From NCBI GenBank assembly GCA_021800855.1, contig JAJYYP010000005.1:1-43118 (forward strand): DNA of 43,118 nucleotides. The letters run 5' to 3'. This document shows positions 7,890 to 16,494 of the stretch, piece by piece (within the stretch, counting starts at the first letter, position 1; each line of letters begins with the position of its first letter). The DNA is from an archaeon. GTDB lineage: Archaea > Thermoproteota > Nitrososphaeria > Nitrososphaerales > Gagatemarchaeaceae. Both the position numbers and the translations under genes were made by a program. Under the pieces are notes generated by a model. That model saw nothing but the letters and a program-made list of their open reading frames with translations. It searched no databases and was not told the origin of the DNA.

Positions 7890-9693
7890 CCTCCTTAATC
7901 AGGTTCTGGAGCTCCGGTGGAGGTGCGGGGACCGGCACCATCCGACGGACCATCTTCCCATTCTCCTGGACTGTGATTATGTTCACCAGCCACTTCGGGT
8001 CCTTGGCAGGGAAATCCGACCTCGTATGCGCGCCGCGGCTCTCCTTCCTCTCCAGAGCGGACCGAATCATCGCCTCGCAGACCGTCAGCATGTCCAAAAC
8101 CTGGAGGGAATCTGTCCAAGACTGATTGTATGCGCGCCCCCCCACCGCCTTCAATCCTTTCGCCTCTTCCCGGAGCCTCTCCAGCTCGGCCAGGCCTGCC
8201 TCGAGGTCCTCCGCCTTCCTTACTATCCCTACGTGCATCCACATGTTTGACGCAATCTCCTCCTTCATGTGGAAGGGGTTAGCACCCCCGACTGAAGAAA
8301 ATGGCGACAACACCCTGGATATCTCGTCCTCTATCTCTCCCCCGTCGACCGATGGGAGGTCGATCGCAGCCGCTCTCTCCGCGGCGGCGGCCCCAGCCCT
8401 CTTCCCGAAGACGAGTATGTCAGAGAGTGAGTTCCCACCCAGCCTGTTTGCTCCATGGAGTCCGCTAGCCACCTCACCTGCGGCGAACAGCATCTTAACG
8501 CTGGTCTCAGCTGTCTCCGGGTCGACCCTGACGCCGCCCATCTGGTAGTGGACGGTCGGTGCCACCTCCATCTTGTCCTTTGTGATGTCTATGTCAGCGA
8601 AAGCCAGGAACTGGTCATACATGCTGGGGAGCTTCTTCTTGATGTAGTCCGCTCCCCTGTGGGAGATGTCGAGGTAGACCCCCCCTCCCTTGCTCCCCCT
8701 CCCTGCCATGATCTCCGCATAGATCGACCTCGCCACCACGTCCCTTGCGGAGAGCTCCATCCTCTTTGGGTCGTACTTGGACATGAACCTCTCCCCATTA
8801 GAGTTGGTCAGAATCCCTCCCTCCCCCCTGACCGCCTCGGTGACGAGCATCCCACGCACACCCGGCGGATAGATCATGCCCGTAGGATGGAACTGGATCA
8901 TCTCCATGTCCATCAGCTCCGCCCCCGCCCTGTAAGCCATCCCTATACCGTCGCCCGTGCTCTCATACGAGTTGGACGTCACCTGGTAGACCCTCCCCGA
9001 CCCCCCCGTGGCGAGTATGACGGCCTTCGCCCTGAAGAGGAGGAGCCTCCCCGTCTTTATGTCGATCCCGAATGCCCCTGCAGCCCTCCCCGTCTTGGAT
9101 TCCCTGAATACGCAAGTTGTCATGACCTCGTCCATGAAAGGCACCCCCCTCGCTATGAGCTGGTCCTGGAGAGTGCGTATGAGCTCGAGTCCCGTCCGGT
9201 CCCCTATGTTGCAGAGGCGCCTGTAGGTGTGGGCGCCGAATGCTCGCTGGCTTATCTTCCCTTCGGGGGTTCGGTCGAAGACCGCCCCGTACCTCTCGAG
9301 CTCGTAGACCCTCTCAATCGCCTCTTTGGCGAATATCTCGGCCATCCTCCAGTTGGAGAGGTGCTGCCCTTCGACGATGGTGTCGGAAAAGTGGACCTCC
9401 CAAGAGTCCTTGGGGTCGACGTTTCCCAGTGCCGCGGCTATCCCTCCTTCAGCCATTACCGTGTGAGCCTTACCGAGGAGTGACTTGCAGACTACGAGGG
9501 TCTTCGCGCCCCTGTCGTGCGACTCTATGGCCGCCCGAAGTCCCGCCCCTCCAGCTCCGAGCACGAGGACATCGCAGACCTTTTCGTCGTAGCTCCGGTC
9601 GCTGATATCGACGCCGTCCTTAATGTGTCTAGGAGCCCACAAATCGGTTACGCCACGTGGCCTTGGGCCCTCCGTTGGCGATAATAAGTTCAC
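7882..9693 (-). CDS. sdhA: Succinate dehydrogenase flavoprotein subunit, Sdh1-like
   Basis: Oxidises succinate to fumarate with FAD. The 603 residues show the FAD-binding GAGGAG (46-51), the flavin-attachment region KAHTVMAEGGIAAALGN with His77 for covalent FAD, HPTG near residue 270, the catalytic-Arg loop VRGEGGILTN, and a C-terminal capping helical domain. The phrases NWRMAEIFAKEA, YGAVFDRTPEGKISQR and GDRTGLELIRTLQ recall actinobacterial Sdh1. The start shown is a GTG at 9693; an A/T-rich TTATTATC box at 9680-9687 raises the possibility of a second, internal promoter with a TTG start at 9642 (residue 18). Confidence 0.94.
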   Translation of the reverse strand: MNLLSPTEGPRPRGVTDLWAPRHIKDGVDISDRSYDEKVCDVLVLGAGGAGLRAAIESHDRGAKTLVVCKSLLGKAHTVMAEGGIAAALGNVDPKDSWEVHFSDTIVEGQHLSNWRMAEIFAKEAIERVYELERYGAVFDRTPEGKISQRAFGAHTYRRLCNIGDRTGLELIRTLQDQLIARGVPFMDEVMTTCVFRESKTGRAAGAFGIDIKTGRLLLFRAKAVILATGGSGRVYQVTSNSYESTGDGIGMAYRAGAELMDMEMIQFHPTGMIYPPGVRGMLVTEAVRGEGGILTNSNGERFMSKYDPKRMELSARDVVARSIYAEIMAGRGSKGGGVYLDISHRGADYIKKKLPSMYDQFLAFADIDITKDKMEVAPTVHYQMGGVRVDPETAETSVKMLFAAGEVASGLHGANRLGGNSLSDILVFGKRAGAAAAERAAAIDLPSVDGGEIEDEISRVLSPFSSVGGANPFHMKEEIASNMWMHVGIVRKAEDLEAGLAELERLREEAKGLKAVGGRAYNQSWTDSLQVLDMLTVCEAMIRSALERKESRGAHTRSDFPAKDPKWLVNIITVQENGKMVRRMVPVPAPPPELQNLIKEDD

Positions 9694-9802
9694 TCCCTTA
9701 GCAGCTGCCGCACCGCTCCGGACGCAATAGCCTGATAGCAGCCTGCTTCCGGCACGAGATAGCGGGGCCTCCGCGCCTGGATCCCCAACGGAGGCGTTCG
9801 AT

Positions 9803-9973
9803 TCAGCTGATGGCCACTGAGAGCACCATTAAGAGGAAGCCGACACCAACCAACGCTCCAGTCGCCGAAGCGCCTGCGTTTCCGAGGTGTGCCGCGAGGC
9901 TGCCGAAGAGTGTCACCGCGAGCCCGACGACGAAGACTGGGTACCGCGCTCTCTTCGGCATCCAATGGTGCAT
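9803..9973 (-). CDS. Small two-helix membrane protein in sdh operon
   Basis: A 56-residue protein starting at ATG 9973, two bases after the sdhC-like stop. After a short basic start (MHHWMPKRAR) it has two hydrophobic stretches, about residues 11-27 and 37-55, joined by a small Gly/Ala/Asn loop, so it should be a helical hairpin in the membrane. It sits between the anchor gene and sdhA, suggesting a small extra subunit or assembly factor of the SDH complex. I recognise no family, and the function is inferred only from position. Confidence 0.55.
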   Translation of the reverse strand: MHHWMPKRARYPVFVVGLAVTLFGSLAAHLGNAGASATGALVGVGFLLMVLSVAIS

Positions 9974-9975
9974 TT

Positions 9976-10680
9976 CTACAGCTTCACCAGGGTGAAGTCG
10001 AGCGGAAGACCTGCGGCCAAGCCGCGGATGTAGAGATCGGCGAAGAAGATTGTGAGCAAGCTCACCCATGCGAGCGCCTCGTGGTATCTGTTGAGCCAGC
10101 TCTGCCTCTCATAGAAGGCCTTCCTCGCCCCACCTGCGGCTACGCAACTGTAGCAGTCGATGTTCCCCCCCGTAAGGTGCCTGAAAGCGTGGCACGAGCC
10201 TGTCCACGCTGTGAGCAGGAGCGCGTTCGCGAGGAGGACTAGGCTCCCCACCCTCAGCTCGAAGGTGCCGCTGAAGACAAGCGAGTGGTAGAAGTCGTAG
10301 TAGAAGAAGGGCAGAATGGCGATGCCTGCGTAGAGAAAGTACCTGTGGAGATTTTCGAACTGGAACAGGCCGTTCTTCTCTCCTGTGTAATGCCTCTTAC
10401 CAGAATCCCCTCGGTCAGCGTTAGAGCAGCCCAACGGATGTTTGAAGAGGTGGCGGTGGTAGTCCTTCCTGTAGGCATAGCACGTGAGCCTGAAGAGCCC
10501 AGGGAGAGGCACAATCAGGATGGTAGGGCTGTAGAACGGGTCGATGTACCCGGCGTACTCGGCCACAGGGAAGGAGACGAGCGCCCAGAAGCCCACCACC
10601 AGGAGGCCGACGAACGACCAGAATCTCCAGTTGGGCTCGAAAAGCTCGTATGGGAAGAGCGTCTTCCAATTTACCGCCAA
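9976..10680 (-). CDS. sdhC: Predicted SDH membrane anchor, Sdh1/type F-like
   Basis: A 234-residue integral membrane protein with about five hydrophobic segments (roughly 20-40, 53-67, 112-130, 143-163, 199-220). Conserved-looking features are CYAYRKDYHRHLF (67-79), FENLHRYFLYAG (108-119) and SCHAFRHLTGG (162-172), all His-rich positions that could bind quinone or haem. From memory, actinobacterial Sdh1 anchors share the CYAYRKDYYR and NLHRY motifs; this and the adjacent Sdh1-like A/B subunits support the call. The start is a TTG at 10680 with TTTTACG at 10715-10721 as candidate promoter. The next upstream in-frame stop lies 21 bases away. Confidence 0.7.
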   Translation of the reverse strand: MAVNWKTLFPYELFEPNWRFWSFVGLLVVGFWALVSFPVAEYAGYIDPFYSPTILIVPLPGLFRLTCYAYRKDYHRHLFKHPLGCSNADRGDSGKRHYTGEKNGLFQFENLHRYFLYAGIAILPFFYYDFYHSLVFSGTFELRVGSLVLLANALLLTAWTGSCHAFRHLTGGNIDCYSCVAAGGARKAFYERQSWLNRYHEALAWVSLLTIFFADLYIRGLAAGLPLDFTLVKL

Positions 10681-10781
10681 CGGCAGTCTCCAGCACCCAG
10701 GTCATGTTTGAGTGCGTAAAAGTCCTTCCCCGAACGGCCCTCTGCACCCGACGCCCGTCCTGACGACTTCGAAGCGCCAAG

Positions 10782-11201
10782 CTATCGCAAACCTGGCTCT
10801 TCAGGGTCGTCGTAGTGCGCTCCAAGATATCCGTACGCCCCTGTCTTCAGCACCTTCATCCCCAGGAGCGCGCACTTGACCCGTGATGGGCCGAGGTCAG
10901 GGTTCCCGAGCATCTTGAAGACATCCTCCTTCGCCAGCGAACGGACCCACTCGAGTGGCTTCCCCTTTGCCAGCTCTGTCAGCATAGAGGCCGCCGCCTG
11001 GCTGATGGCGCACCCCTTCCCCGTGAATTTGACGTCCTCTATCTTCATCCCATCTCCTAGCTTGACCTGCATCTCGATCTCGTCCCCGCAGAGCGGGTTT
11101 GTGTCACGAGACGCGATGTCGAACCGCTCCAGCTTGCCGAAGTTCCTCGGGTGCCTGTAGTAGTCGAGGATGATCTCTCGGTAGATGTCAGCGCTGCTCA
11201 T
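10782..11201 (-). CDS. sufU: SufU/IscU-like Fe-S scaffold or sulfur acceptor
   Basis: Accepts sulfur from the cysteine desulfurase. The 139 residues carry the three cysteines of the family, C38 (NPLCGD), C64 (GKGCAISQAAASM) and C110 (RVKCALLGMKVLK), plus D40, the usual zinc/sulfur ligands of SufU. The insertion between the second and third Cys resembles SufU rather than IscU. Its ATG overlaps the SufS stop by four bases, so the pair is translated together. A 100-base gap with a candidate promoter separates it from the sdh genes. Confidence 0.92.
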   Translation of the reverse strand: MSSADIYREIILDYYRHPRNFGKLERFDIASRDTNPLCGDEIEMQVKLGDGMKIEDVKFTGKGCAISQAAASMLTELAKGKPLEWVRSLAKEDVFKMLGNPDLGPSRVKCALLGMKVLKTGAYGYLGAHYDDPEEPGLR

Positions 11202-12436
11202 ACCTTGAACAGGCCTCCGGCCTTTACAATCCCCGCCTTCAGCGCGTCTACGTCGTCTTGGGCGTTGTAGATGTAGAAGCTCGCCCGGCTGGTGGCCGGC
11301 ACGTCGAGCCAGCGCATCAGCGGCTGGGCGCAGTGGTGTCCGGACCTAATGGCTATCCCCTCCTCGTCGAGGATGGTCGCAAGGTCGTGCGGGTGGACGT
11401 CGGCGTAGTTGAAGGAGATCACCCCTGCCCTAGAGCGGGTTTCGGTTGGCCCGTAAATCTTGAGCCCCCTGACCGAAGCTAGCTCTTTGAAGGCGTAGTC
11501 GAGGAGCCTGAGTTCGTGGTCTCTGACCCTCTCCATCCCTATGGCCTCGAGGTAGTCGACGGCAGCTCCGAGGCCTATTGCGTCGGCGATGTTCACGGTC
11601 CCGGCTTCGAACTTGTACGGCACGTCGTTCCAGGTCGAGTGGTCGTCGAAGACATCCCTTATCATCTCGCCGCCTGTCTGGAATGGGTCCATCTCTTCCA
11701 GGATCCCCTTCCTGGCTACCAGCGCCCCTATCCCAGTAGGGCCTAGCATCTTGTGCCCTGAGAAGGCGTAGAAGTCTGGCCCTATCGCTCCCACGTCAAC
11801 AGGCATGTGCGGGACAGACTGGGCGCCGTCGATTAGCGTGGTGGCGCCTGCCTTCCTCGCCATTGAACAGAGCTTTGCCACGTCGTTCACTGTCCCCAGG
11901 ACGTTGGAACAGTGGGTGAGGGCGACGAGTCGGGGAGCCTCGCGGAGCAAAGATTCGAAGCCCGCCAGGTCGAGCGTCCCATCGGGGTCGAGTCCGACGT
12001 ACTTCAGTGACGCGCCGTTGCGCCTCGCGAGCTGCTGCCAGGGGACTATGTTGCTGTGATGCTCCATCTTTGTGGCGACCATCACGTCCCCCTTCTTCAC
12101 TTTCTTCTCCCCCCAGGCCGACCCTACGAGGTTGATAGCTTCGGTCGTCCCTCTGACGAACACTAGGTCGCGGGGCTTGGCCCCGACGAACTCTGCGGTC
12201 TTCTTCCTGGAGTCCTCGTAGGCGGCGGTAGCCTCTTCGCCTAAGGTGTGCACGGACCGGTGGACGTTCGAGTTGTAGGTGCTGTAGAATCTTACGAGAG
12301 CGTCAATCACCGCCTGCGGCTTCTGGGTGGTGGCTGCGTTGTCCAGGTAGACCAGCCTCTTCCCGTGGACCTTCCTGGTGAGGATGGGGAAGTCCGCCCG
12401 CATCCTTTCGACATTGATGGCCTCTGACTCGAGCAT
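11198..12436 (-). CDS. sufS: Cysteine desulfurase SufS
   Basis: PLP enzyme that takes sulfur from cysteine for Fe-S cluster building. From the ATG at 12436 it has 412 residues, the normal length; the frame is open further upstream but without family sequence. Visible landmarks: VYLDNAATTQKP (29-40), H126 of EHHSN, D203 of LIDGAQS, the PLP lysine K229 in SGHKMLGPTG, and the catalytic C369 in RSGHHCAQP, a loop typical of type II (SufS) enzymes. CTTTTAAG at 12476-12483 is a likely own promoter about 43 bases upstream, and AGGG precedes the start. Confidence 0.95.
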   Translation of the reverse strand: MLESEAINVERMRADFPILTRKVHGKRLVYLDNAATTQKPQAVIDALVRFYSTYNSNVHRSVHTLGEEATAAYEDSRKKTAEFVGAKPRDLVFVRGTTEAINLVGSAWGEKKVKKGDVMVATKMEHHSNIVPWQQLARRNGASLKYVGLDPDGTLDLAGFESLLREAPRLVALTHCSNVLGTVNDVAKLCSMARKAGATTLIDGAQSVPHMPVDVGAIGPDFYAFSGHKMLGPTGIGALVARKGILEEMDPFQTGGEMIRDVFDDHSTWNDVPYKFEAGTVNIADAIGLGAAVDYLEAIGMERVRDHELRLLDYAFKELASVRGLKIYGPTETRSRAGVISFNYADVHPHDLATILDEEGIAIRSGHHCAQPLMRWLDVPATSRASFYIYNAQDDVDALKAGIVKAGGLFKV

Positions 12437-12489
12437 CCCTATATGGACTCCAGCAGGTCGAAGCACTCTCTCCTGCTTAAAAGAACTCC

Positions 12490-12798
12490 CTAAACTTCGA
12501 CGTAGACGGTCCCAGCGTCGACCCTGGTCTTGTAGTGCTTGAGGGGGTCCGTCGCCGGGGGGGTAACAACGTCCCCAGTCTTGAGGTCGAACTGTGACAG
12601 GTGCAGAGGGCACACCACTCTCCCGTCGAGGACGAAGCCTTGGCCGAGGTCCGCCTCCTCATGGGTGCAAGTACCTGCCACTGCGAAGACTTCCCCCCCT
12701 ATCTTGGACAGTAGCACGTGCTCCCCGTCGATGTCCACCGCGGAGATAGAACCTTCGGCGAGGTCAGCGGCCTTCATGGCAGGTCGGAAACTCCCCAA
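12490..12798 (-). CDS. Rieske-type ferredoxin in suf cluster
   Basis: Small soluble Rieske 2Fe-2S protein, 102 residues. The cluster ligands are in GTCTHEEADLG (C-x-H) and CPLHLSQFDLKTG (C-x2-H), with no signal peptide or membrane helix, so it is a cytoplasmic ferredoxin like those of oxygenase systems. The start is a TTG at 12798 directly after the SufD stop; an ATG seven codons in (12777) is an alternative. In several bacterial suf operons a Rieske protein of this kind sits between SufD and SufS, possibly as electron donor during cluster assembly; that role is inferred. Confidence 0.9.
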   Translation of the reverse strand: MGSFRPAMKAADLAEGSISAVDIDGEHVLLSKIGGEVFAVAGTCTHEEADLGQGFVLDGRVVCPLHLSQFDLKTGDVVTPPATDPLKHYKTRVDAGTVYVEV

Positions 12799-12803
12799 TG
12801 GAC

Positions 12804-14216
12804 CTACCTGTACTTGTAATGACGCTCGAAGATGTCTTCAGACTCCTTAACCTCAGGGGTGAGCTCCCCCGTGGCCGCGAGGAGGGTCTCCCTGTCTACC
12901 AGGCGGCGCTTCTCTCCCTCCCACTTCCCCTCGATCATGAACCTTGCCCCTTCTCTGGTCTGTTCGATGGGGACCCTGGAGAGGACAGGTTCGAAGAAGC
13001 CTAGCACCACCATTCTCTTCGCCTCGTCCGGGGGGAGGCCGCGCGCCGTGAGGTAGAAGAGCTGCTCTTCGTCGACCTGGACCACGGAGGCTGAATGGGT
13101 CGCCTTGACCTCGTTGTTGTCTATCTCTAGGCTGGGGATCCCGTCTGACTTCGCAGTCCTCTCGAGTATCATGACGTGGTCGGCCAGATAGGACCTAGAG
13201 TTCTTGGCCTCCTTCACTATCTTGATCATCCCCTTGAATATTGACTGCGACTTCCCCTTTAGGACGCCCCTAGCCTGGGTCGAGCCAGTCGAATCAGGGG
13301 AGTTGTGGACGAGGTTGGTCTCGTAGTCGTAACGCTGCTCCCCGTCGGTGAAGAAGATCTCGAACCCTTCAGCGAATGAGCCCCGCCCGTTCAGGTAGAA
13401 GTTGGTCCTCGACCGCGAGACAGACGCCCCGAGGGACAGTGAGCTCATAGTAGCCCTGGCGTCGTTGGACACTCCGAGCCCCCTGTTCGACAGGTGGGTG
13501 GTCTGGTCGTCAAGGAGCTGAATGGACGAGAAATCTATGTGCGAGTTCGGCCGAGCGAGGATCTCCGTCGTCGACGCCACTAAAGCGGGGGACGGGACGC
13601 CTTTGGAGTACTGCTCTTCTAGGTACACGAGCCTCGCCTCCTCCTCGGCGACGATGAAGTTCTGCTCTATCACCGGCGTGCGCGGCGAGTCGAGCAGCAG
13701 CATCTTGCGGAGCGGCTTGTCGAGGACTACCCCTCTCGGCACCCTGACGAAAGTGCCGCAGTTGAAGAAGGCGTTGACGAAGGCGGCATACTTGTCGGTC
13801 TCCGACTTCACCAGCCTCCCCCTGACCAACTCCCTGACCGCCTCCTCGTCCTGCCCGAGGGCGTCGTGGAGGGACGTCAACTCCACCCCCTTGGACGACA
13901 GGTCTCTGCTGAGCTCTGCATGGACCTGGGTCTCGTTCCCTTGGAGCAGGATGTCCGATTCGTTCCCAGTGAGATAACCTGTGAAGAAGCTCCGGAAGTC
14001 GATTTCGCTGCGGCCCGCCGCCGCCTTGAACCTGTCCAGGGCGATGTCGAACGTCTTGGCATATTTCGTGTAGAGCGGGTTCTTCTCCGGAGGGAGGGCC
14101 ACGAACTGCCCGAAGGCTTCGAGCCTGGCGTCGGTCAGCCACGATGGTTCGCCTAACGAAGCCGAAATCGACCCCACGAGGCCCTCGTCGAAGGAGGTTA
14201 GTGACGCCTGAGGCAT
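12804..14216 (-). CDS. sufD: Fe-S assembly protein SufD
   Basis: Partner of SufB in the SufBC2D scaffold. 470 residues with the SufB/SufD beta-helix core: KSQSIFKGMIKIVKEAKNS-type motif in the middle, then SLEIDNNEVKATHSASV and DEEQLFYLTARGL near the C-terminus, with the conserved His of ATHSA. The N-terminal domain (YTKYAKTFDIALDRF and following) marks it as SufD rather than a second SufB. It starts 21 bases after the SufB stop and is followed within six bases by the Rieske gene. Confidence 0.93.
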   Translation of the reverse strand: MPQASLTSFDEGLVGSISASLGEPSWLTDARLEAFGQFVALPPEKNPLYTKYAKTFDIALDRFKAAAGRSEIDFRSFFTGYLTGNESDILLQGNETQVHAELSRDLSSKGVELTSLHDALGQDEEAVRELVRGRLVKSETDKYAAFVNAFFNCGTFVRVPRGVVLDKPLRKMLLLDSPRTPVIEQNFIVAEEEARLVYLEEQYSKGVPSPALVASTTEILARPNSHIDFSSIQLLDDQTTHLSNRGLGVSNDARATMSSLSLGASVSRSRTNFYLNGRGSFAEGFEIFFTDGEQRYDYETNLVHNSPDSTGSTQARGVLKGKSQSIFKGMIKIVKEAKNSRSYLADHVMILERTAKSDGIPSLEIDNNEVKATHSASVVQVDEEQLFYLTARGLPPDEAKRMVVLGFFEPVLSRVPIEQTREGARFMIEGKWEGEKRRLVDRETLLAATGELTPEVKESEDIFERHYKYR

Positions 14217-14237
14217 TCCACGCGACCCCGCCTGGCC

Positions 14238-15647
14238 TTAGCCGACTGCGTTCGTCATTTCGAGCGACATGAGGCGGTTGAACTCCACCGCGTAGGTCAT
14301 GGGGAGCTCCTTCGCGAAAGGCTCCATGAACCCGTTGACGACCATGCTCAGTGCGTCCCCCTCCGATATCCCCCGTGCCATCAGATAGAACAGCTGCTCT
14401 TCTCCCACCTTGCCCACGCTCGCCTCGTGGGTCACCGTGGCGTCGTCCTCCTGTATCTCCATGTATGGGTAGGTGGCGGTGGTGCTGATCGGGTCCAAGA
14501 GGAGGGCGTCGCAGCGGACCGTCGACTTCACGTTCTTGGCCCCCTTGGCTATGTGTAGGAGGCCCCTGTAAGCGGTGTGGCCACCCCCCTTGGAGACCGA
14601 GCGGGAGATTATCTTGGACGTGGTGTCTTTCGCCAGGTGAATCGCCTTGGCGCCGGTGTCTTGGACTTGGCCCGGGCCTGCGTAGGCTACCGAGATGATG
14701 TCCGCCTTCGCCCTCGGTCCGAGCAGGTAGACAGATGGGTACTTCCTGGTGAGCTTGGCGCCCCCGTTGAAGTCCACCCAAGAGACCGTGGCGTCTTCGT
14801 GAGCGTGAGCCCTCTTCGTGACGAGGTTGAGGACGTCCCTGGACCAGTTCTGCAGCGTGGTGTATTTCACCAGCGAGCCCTTCCTGGCGATTATCTCGAC
14901 GATGGCCGAGTGCAGGGACTGCGACGAATACACGGGCGCTGAGCAACCCTCGATGTACCCTATCTCGCTATGAGGCTCCGCGACTATGAGGGTCCTCTCG
15001 AACTGCCCCATGTTCCTTTCGTTTATCCTGAAGTATGCCTGCAGCGGCATGTTCACCTTCACCCCTTCGGGGACGTAGACGAAAGAACCTGCGCTCCAGA
15101 CGGCGGTCTGGAGCGCGGCGATGTAGTTATCTTGGTATGGGACCACAGTCCCGAAGTACTTTCTCATGATATCCGGGTATTCCTTCAGAGCTGTGACGGT
15201 GTCAGTGAAGACGACTCCCTGTTTCGCCAGCTCCCCTTGGATGCTGTGGTAGACCGACTCGCTTTCGTAGATCGCGCCAACCCCGGAGAGGAACTTCTTC
15301 TCTGCGTCGGTGATCCCAAGCTTGTCGTAGGTCCGCTTGATGTACTCAGGGAGCTGGTCCCAGGACTCGGCGGCCTTCTTCGTGGGGTTCGCGTAGTAAT
15401 AGAAGTCCTGGTAGTCAATCTCCTTCAGCTCAGGGGCCCATGAAGGAGGTTCCCGCTCCAGGAAGTGCTTCAGAGCCTTCATCCTGATCTGCTCCATCCA
15501 GGCGGGCTCGTCGTGCAGCCTCACGATTTCCTGAACTACCCGCTCGCTCAGGCCCTTGGTCCCCCTTACCACGTATTCGTCTACTGGGTCGCTGAACCCG
15601 TACTTCTGCTTGTAATCGTCGGTGACTATATCTGTCTTAGAAGCCAA
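14238..15647 (-). CDS. sufB: Fe-S assembly scaffold SufB
   Basis: Scaffold on which the nascent Fe-S cluster forms with SufC and SufD. 469 residues: the N-terminal GLSERVVQEIVRLHDEPAWM is the usual SufB start region, the centre has YIEGCSAPVYSSQSLHSA, and the C-terminal half has SVSKGGGHTAYRGLL, TVRCDALLLD with the conserved Cys, and ATVTHEASVGKVGEEQ. A TTG start at 15647 with AGAGG eight bases before it. It lies 36 bases after SufC, and that gap contains a TATA-like box and a palindromic element, so it may also be transcribed alone. Confidence 0.95.
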   Translation of the reverse strand: MASKTDIVTDDYKQKYGFSDPVDEYVVRGTKGLSERVVQEIVRLHDEPAWMEQIRMKALKHFLEREPPSWAPELKEIDYQDFYYYANPTKKAAESWDQLPEYIKRTYDKLGITDAEKKFLSGVGAIYESESVYHSIQGELAKQGVVFTDTVTALKEYPDIMRKYFGTVVPYQDNYIAALQTAVWSAGSFVYVPEGVKVNMPLQAYFRINERNMGQFERTLIVAEPHSEIGYIEGCSAPVYSSQSLHSAIVEIIARKGSLVKYTTLQNWSRDVLNLVTKRAHAHEDATVSWVDFNGGAKLTRKYPSVYLLGPRAKADIISVAYAGPGQVQDTGAKAIHLAKDTTSKIISRSVSKGGGHTAYRGLLHIAKGAKNVKSTVRCDALLLDPISTTATYPYMEIQEDDATVTHEASVGKVGEEQLFYLMARGISEGDALSMVVNGFMEPFAKELPMTYAVEFNRLMSLEMTNAVG

Positions 15648-15662
15648 ATCAAGAACCTCTGT

Positions 15663-15691
15663 ATAACATACGTTATTTTCTCCCTATAAGG
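15663..15691 (-). promoter_or_regulatory. Internal sufB promoter with palindromic operator
   Basis: CCTTATAG at 15691-15684 resembles box A and overlaps the end of sufC. Nine bases downstream is the element ATAAC-4-GTTAT (15663-15676), which would cover about -13 to +1 of a transcript for sufB. The plus-strand element is the exact reverse complement of the plus-strand copy at 16508-16521. Occupation here would block polymerase, suggesting repression; this is inference. Confidence 0.55.
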
Positions 15692-16469
15692 TTTGCCCGA
15701 CCTGTGGGGGCGCCTGCTCCTCTTCCCTGTAGCCCCTTATCCATGTGTACCCCTTCTCCTCAAGGAGCCTCGACAGCTCCTCGCCGCCGGACTCGATTAT
15801 CCGACCTTCGAACATCACGTGGACGAACTGCGGTTTCACATATTTCAGTATCCTCTGATAGTGGGTTATGAGGAGAGAACCCGTCTGGGGGCCCGACACC
15901 TTGTTGATCCCTTCCGCCACGACCCTGAGAGCGTCTATGTCCAGCCCTGAGTCTGTCTCGTCCAGAACTGCGAACTTCGGCTGCATGAGCGCCATCTGAA
16001 GGATTTCAGCCTTCTTCTTCTCCCCGCCAGAGAAGCCTTCATTCAGATAGCGGTTCAAGAAGGATTCGTCCATGTTCAGGAGCTTCAACTTTTCAGCCAC
16101 GACTTCCTTGAACTCGAATATGGTCGGGGGCTCCGAGCCTGCTGGGCGGGAGTTGTTGTAGGCGGCTCGAAGGAAGGAGAACATGCTCACTCCCTGGACG
16201 CTCACCGGGTATTGGAACGCGAGGAAGAGGCCCTTCTTCACCCTCTTGTCTGGGGGGAGGCCTACCACACTCTCCCCGTCTATCAATATCTCACCTGAGG
16301 TCACCTGGTACTTAGGGTGCCCCATGACGGTGTAGGCGAGGGTGCTCTTACCTGAGCCGTTAGGGCCCATCAGAGCGTGGGTCTCCCCTTGGCTGACGGA
16401 GAGGTTGACCCCCTTTAGGATCTCCTTGCCTTCTACTGAAGCGTGGAGCTCCTTTATCTCTAACTTCAT
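15684..16469 (-). CDS. sufC: Fe-S assembly ATPase SufC
   Basis: ABC-type ATPase that drives the SufBCD scaffold. 261 residues: Walker A GPNGSGKS (35-42), Q-loop FLAFQYP (82-88), signature FSGGE (146-150), Walker B AVLDE (167-171), and the H-loop His203 in LLITHYQR. SufC-specific wording such as EGFSGGEKKKAEILQ and DETDSGLDIDAL makes it unambiguous. There is no membrane domain, as expected. ATG at 16469 lies 31 bases from a TATA box, implying a leaderless or near-leaderless mRNA, and it heads the suf cluster. Confidence 0.96.
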   Translation of the reverse strand: MKLEIKELHASVEGKEILKGVNLSVSQGETHALMGPNGSGKSTLAYTVMGHPKYQVTSGEILIDGESVVGLPPDKRVKKGLFLAFQYPVSVQGVSMFSFLRAAYNNSRPAGSEPPTIFEFKEVVAEKLKLLNMDESFLNRYLNEGFSGGEKKKAEILQMALMQPKFAVLDETDSGLDIDALRVVAEGINKVSGPQTGSLLITHYQRILKYVKPQFVHVMFEGRIIESGGEELSRLLEEKGYTWIRGYREEEQAPPQVGQTL

Positions 16470-16494
16470 AAGTTGGATCGCCGAACTCCGGTTC

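Noticed and set aside
8455-9483. 342-codon plus frame inside sdhA
   Set aside because: Antisense to conserved SdhA motifs; His/Pro/Arg-rich with no recognisable domain.
13510-14946. 478-codon minus frame across the SufB/SufD junction
   Set aside because: Out of frame with both SufB and SufD, dominated by Arg, Gly, His and Pro; a composition shadow.
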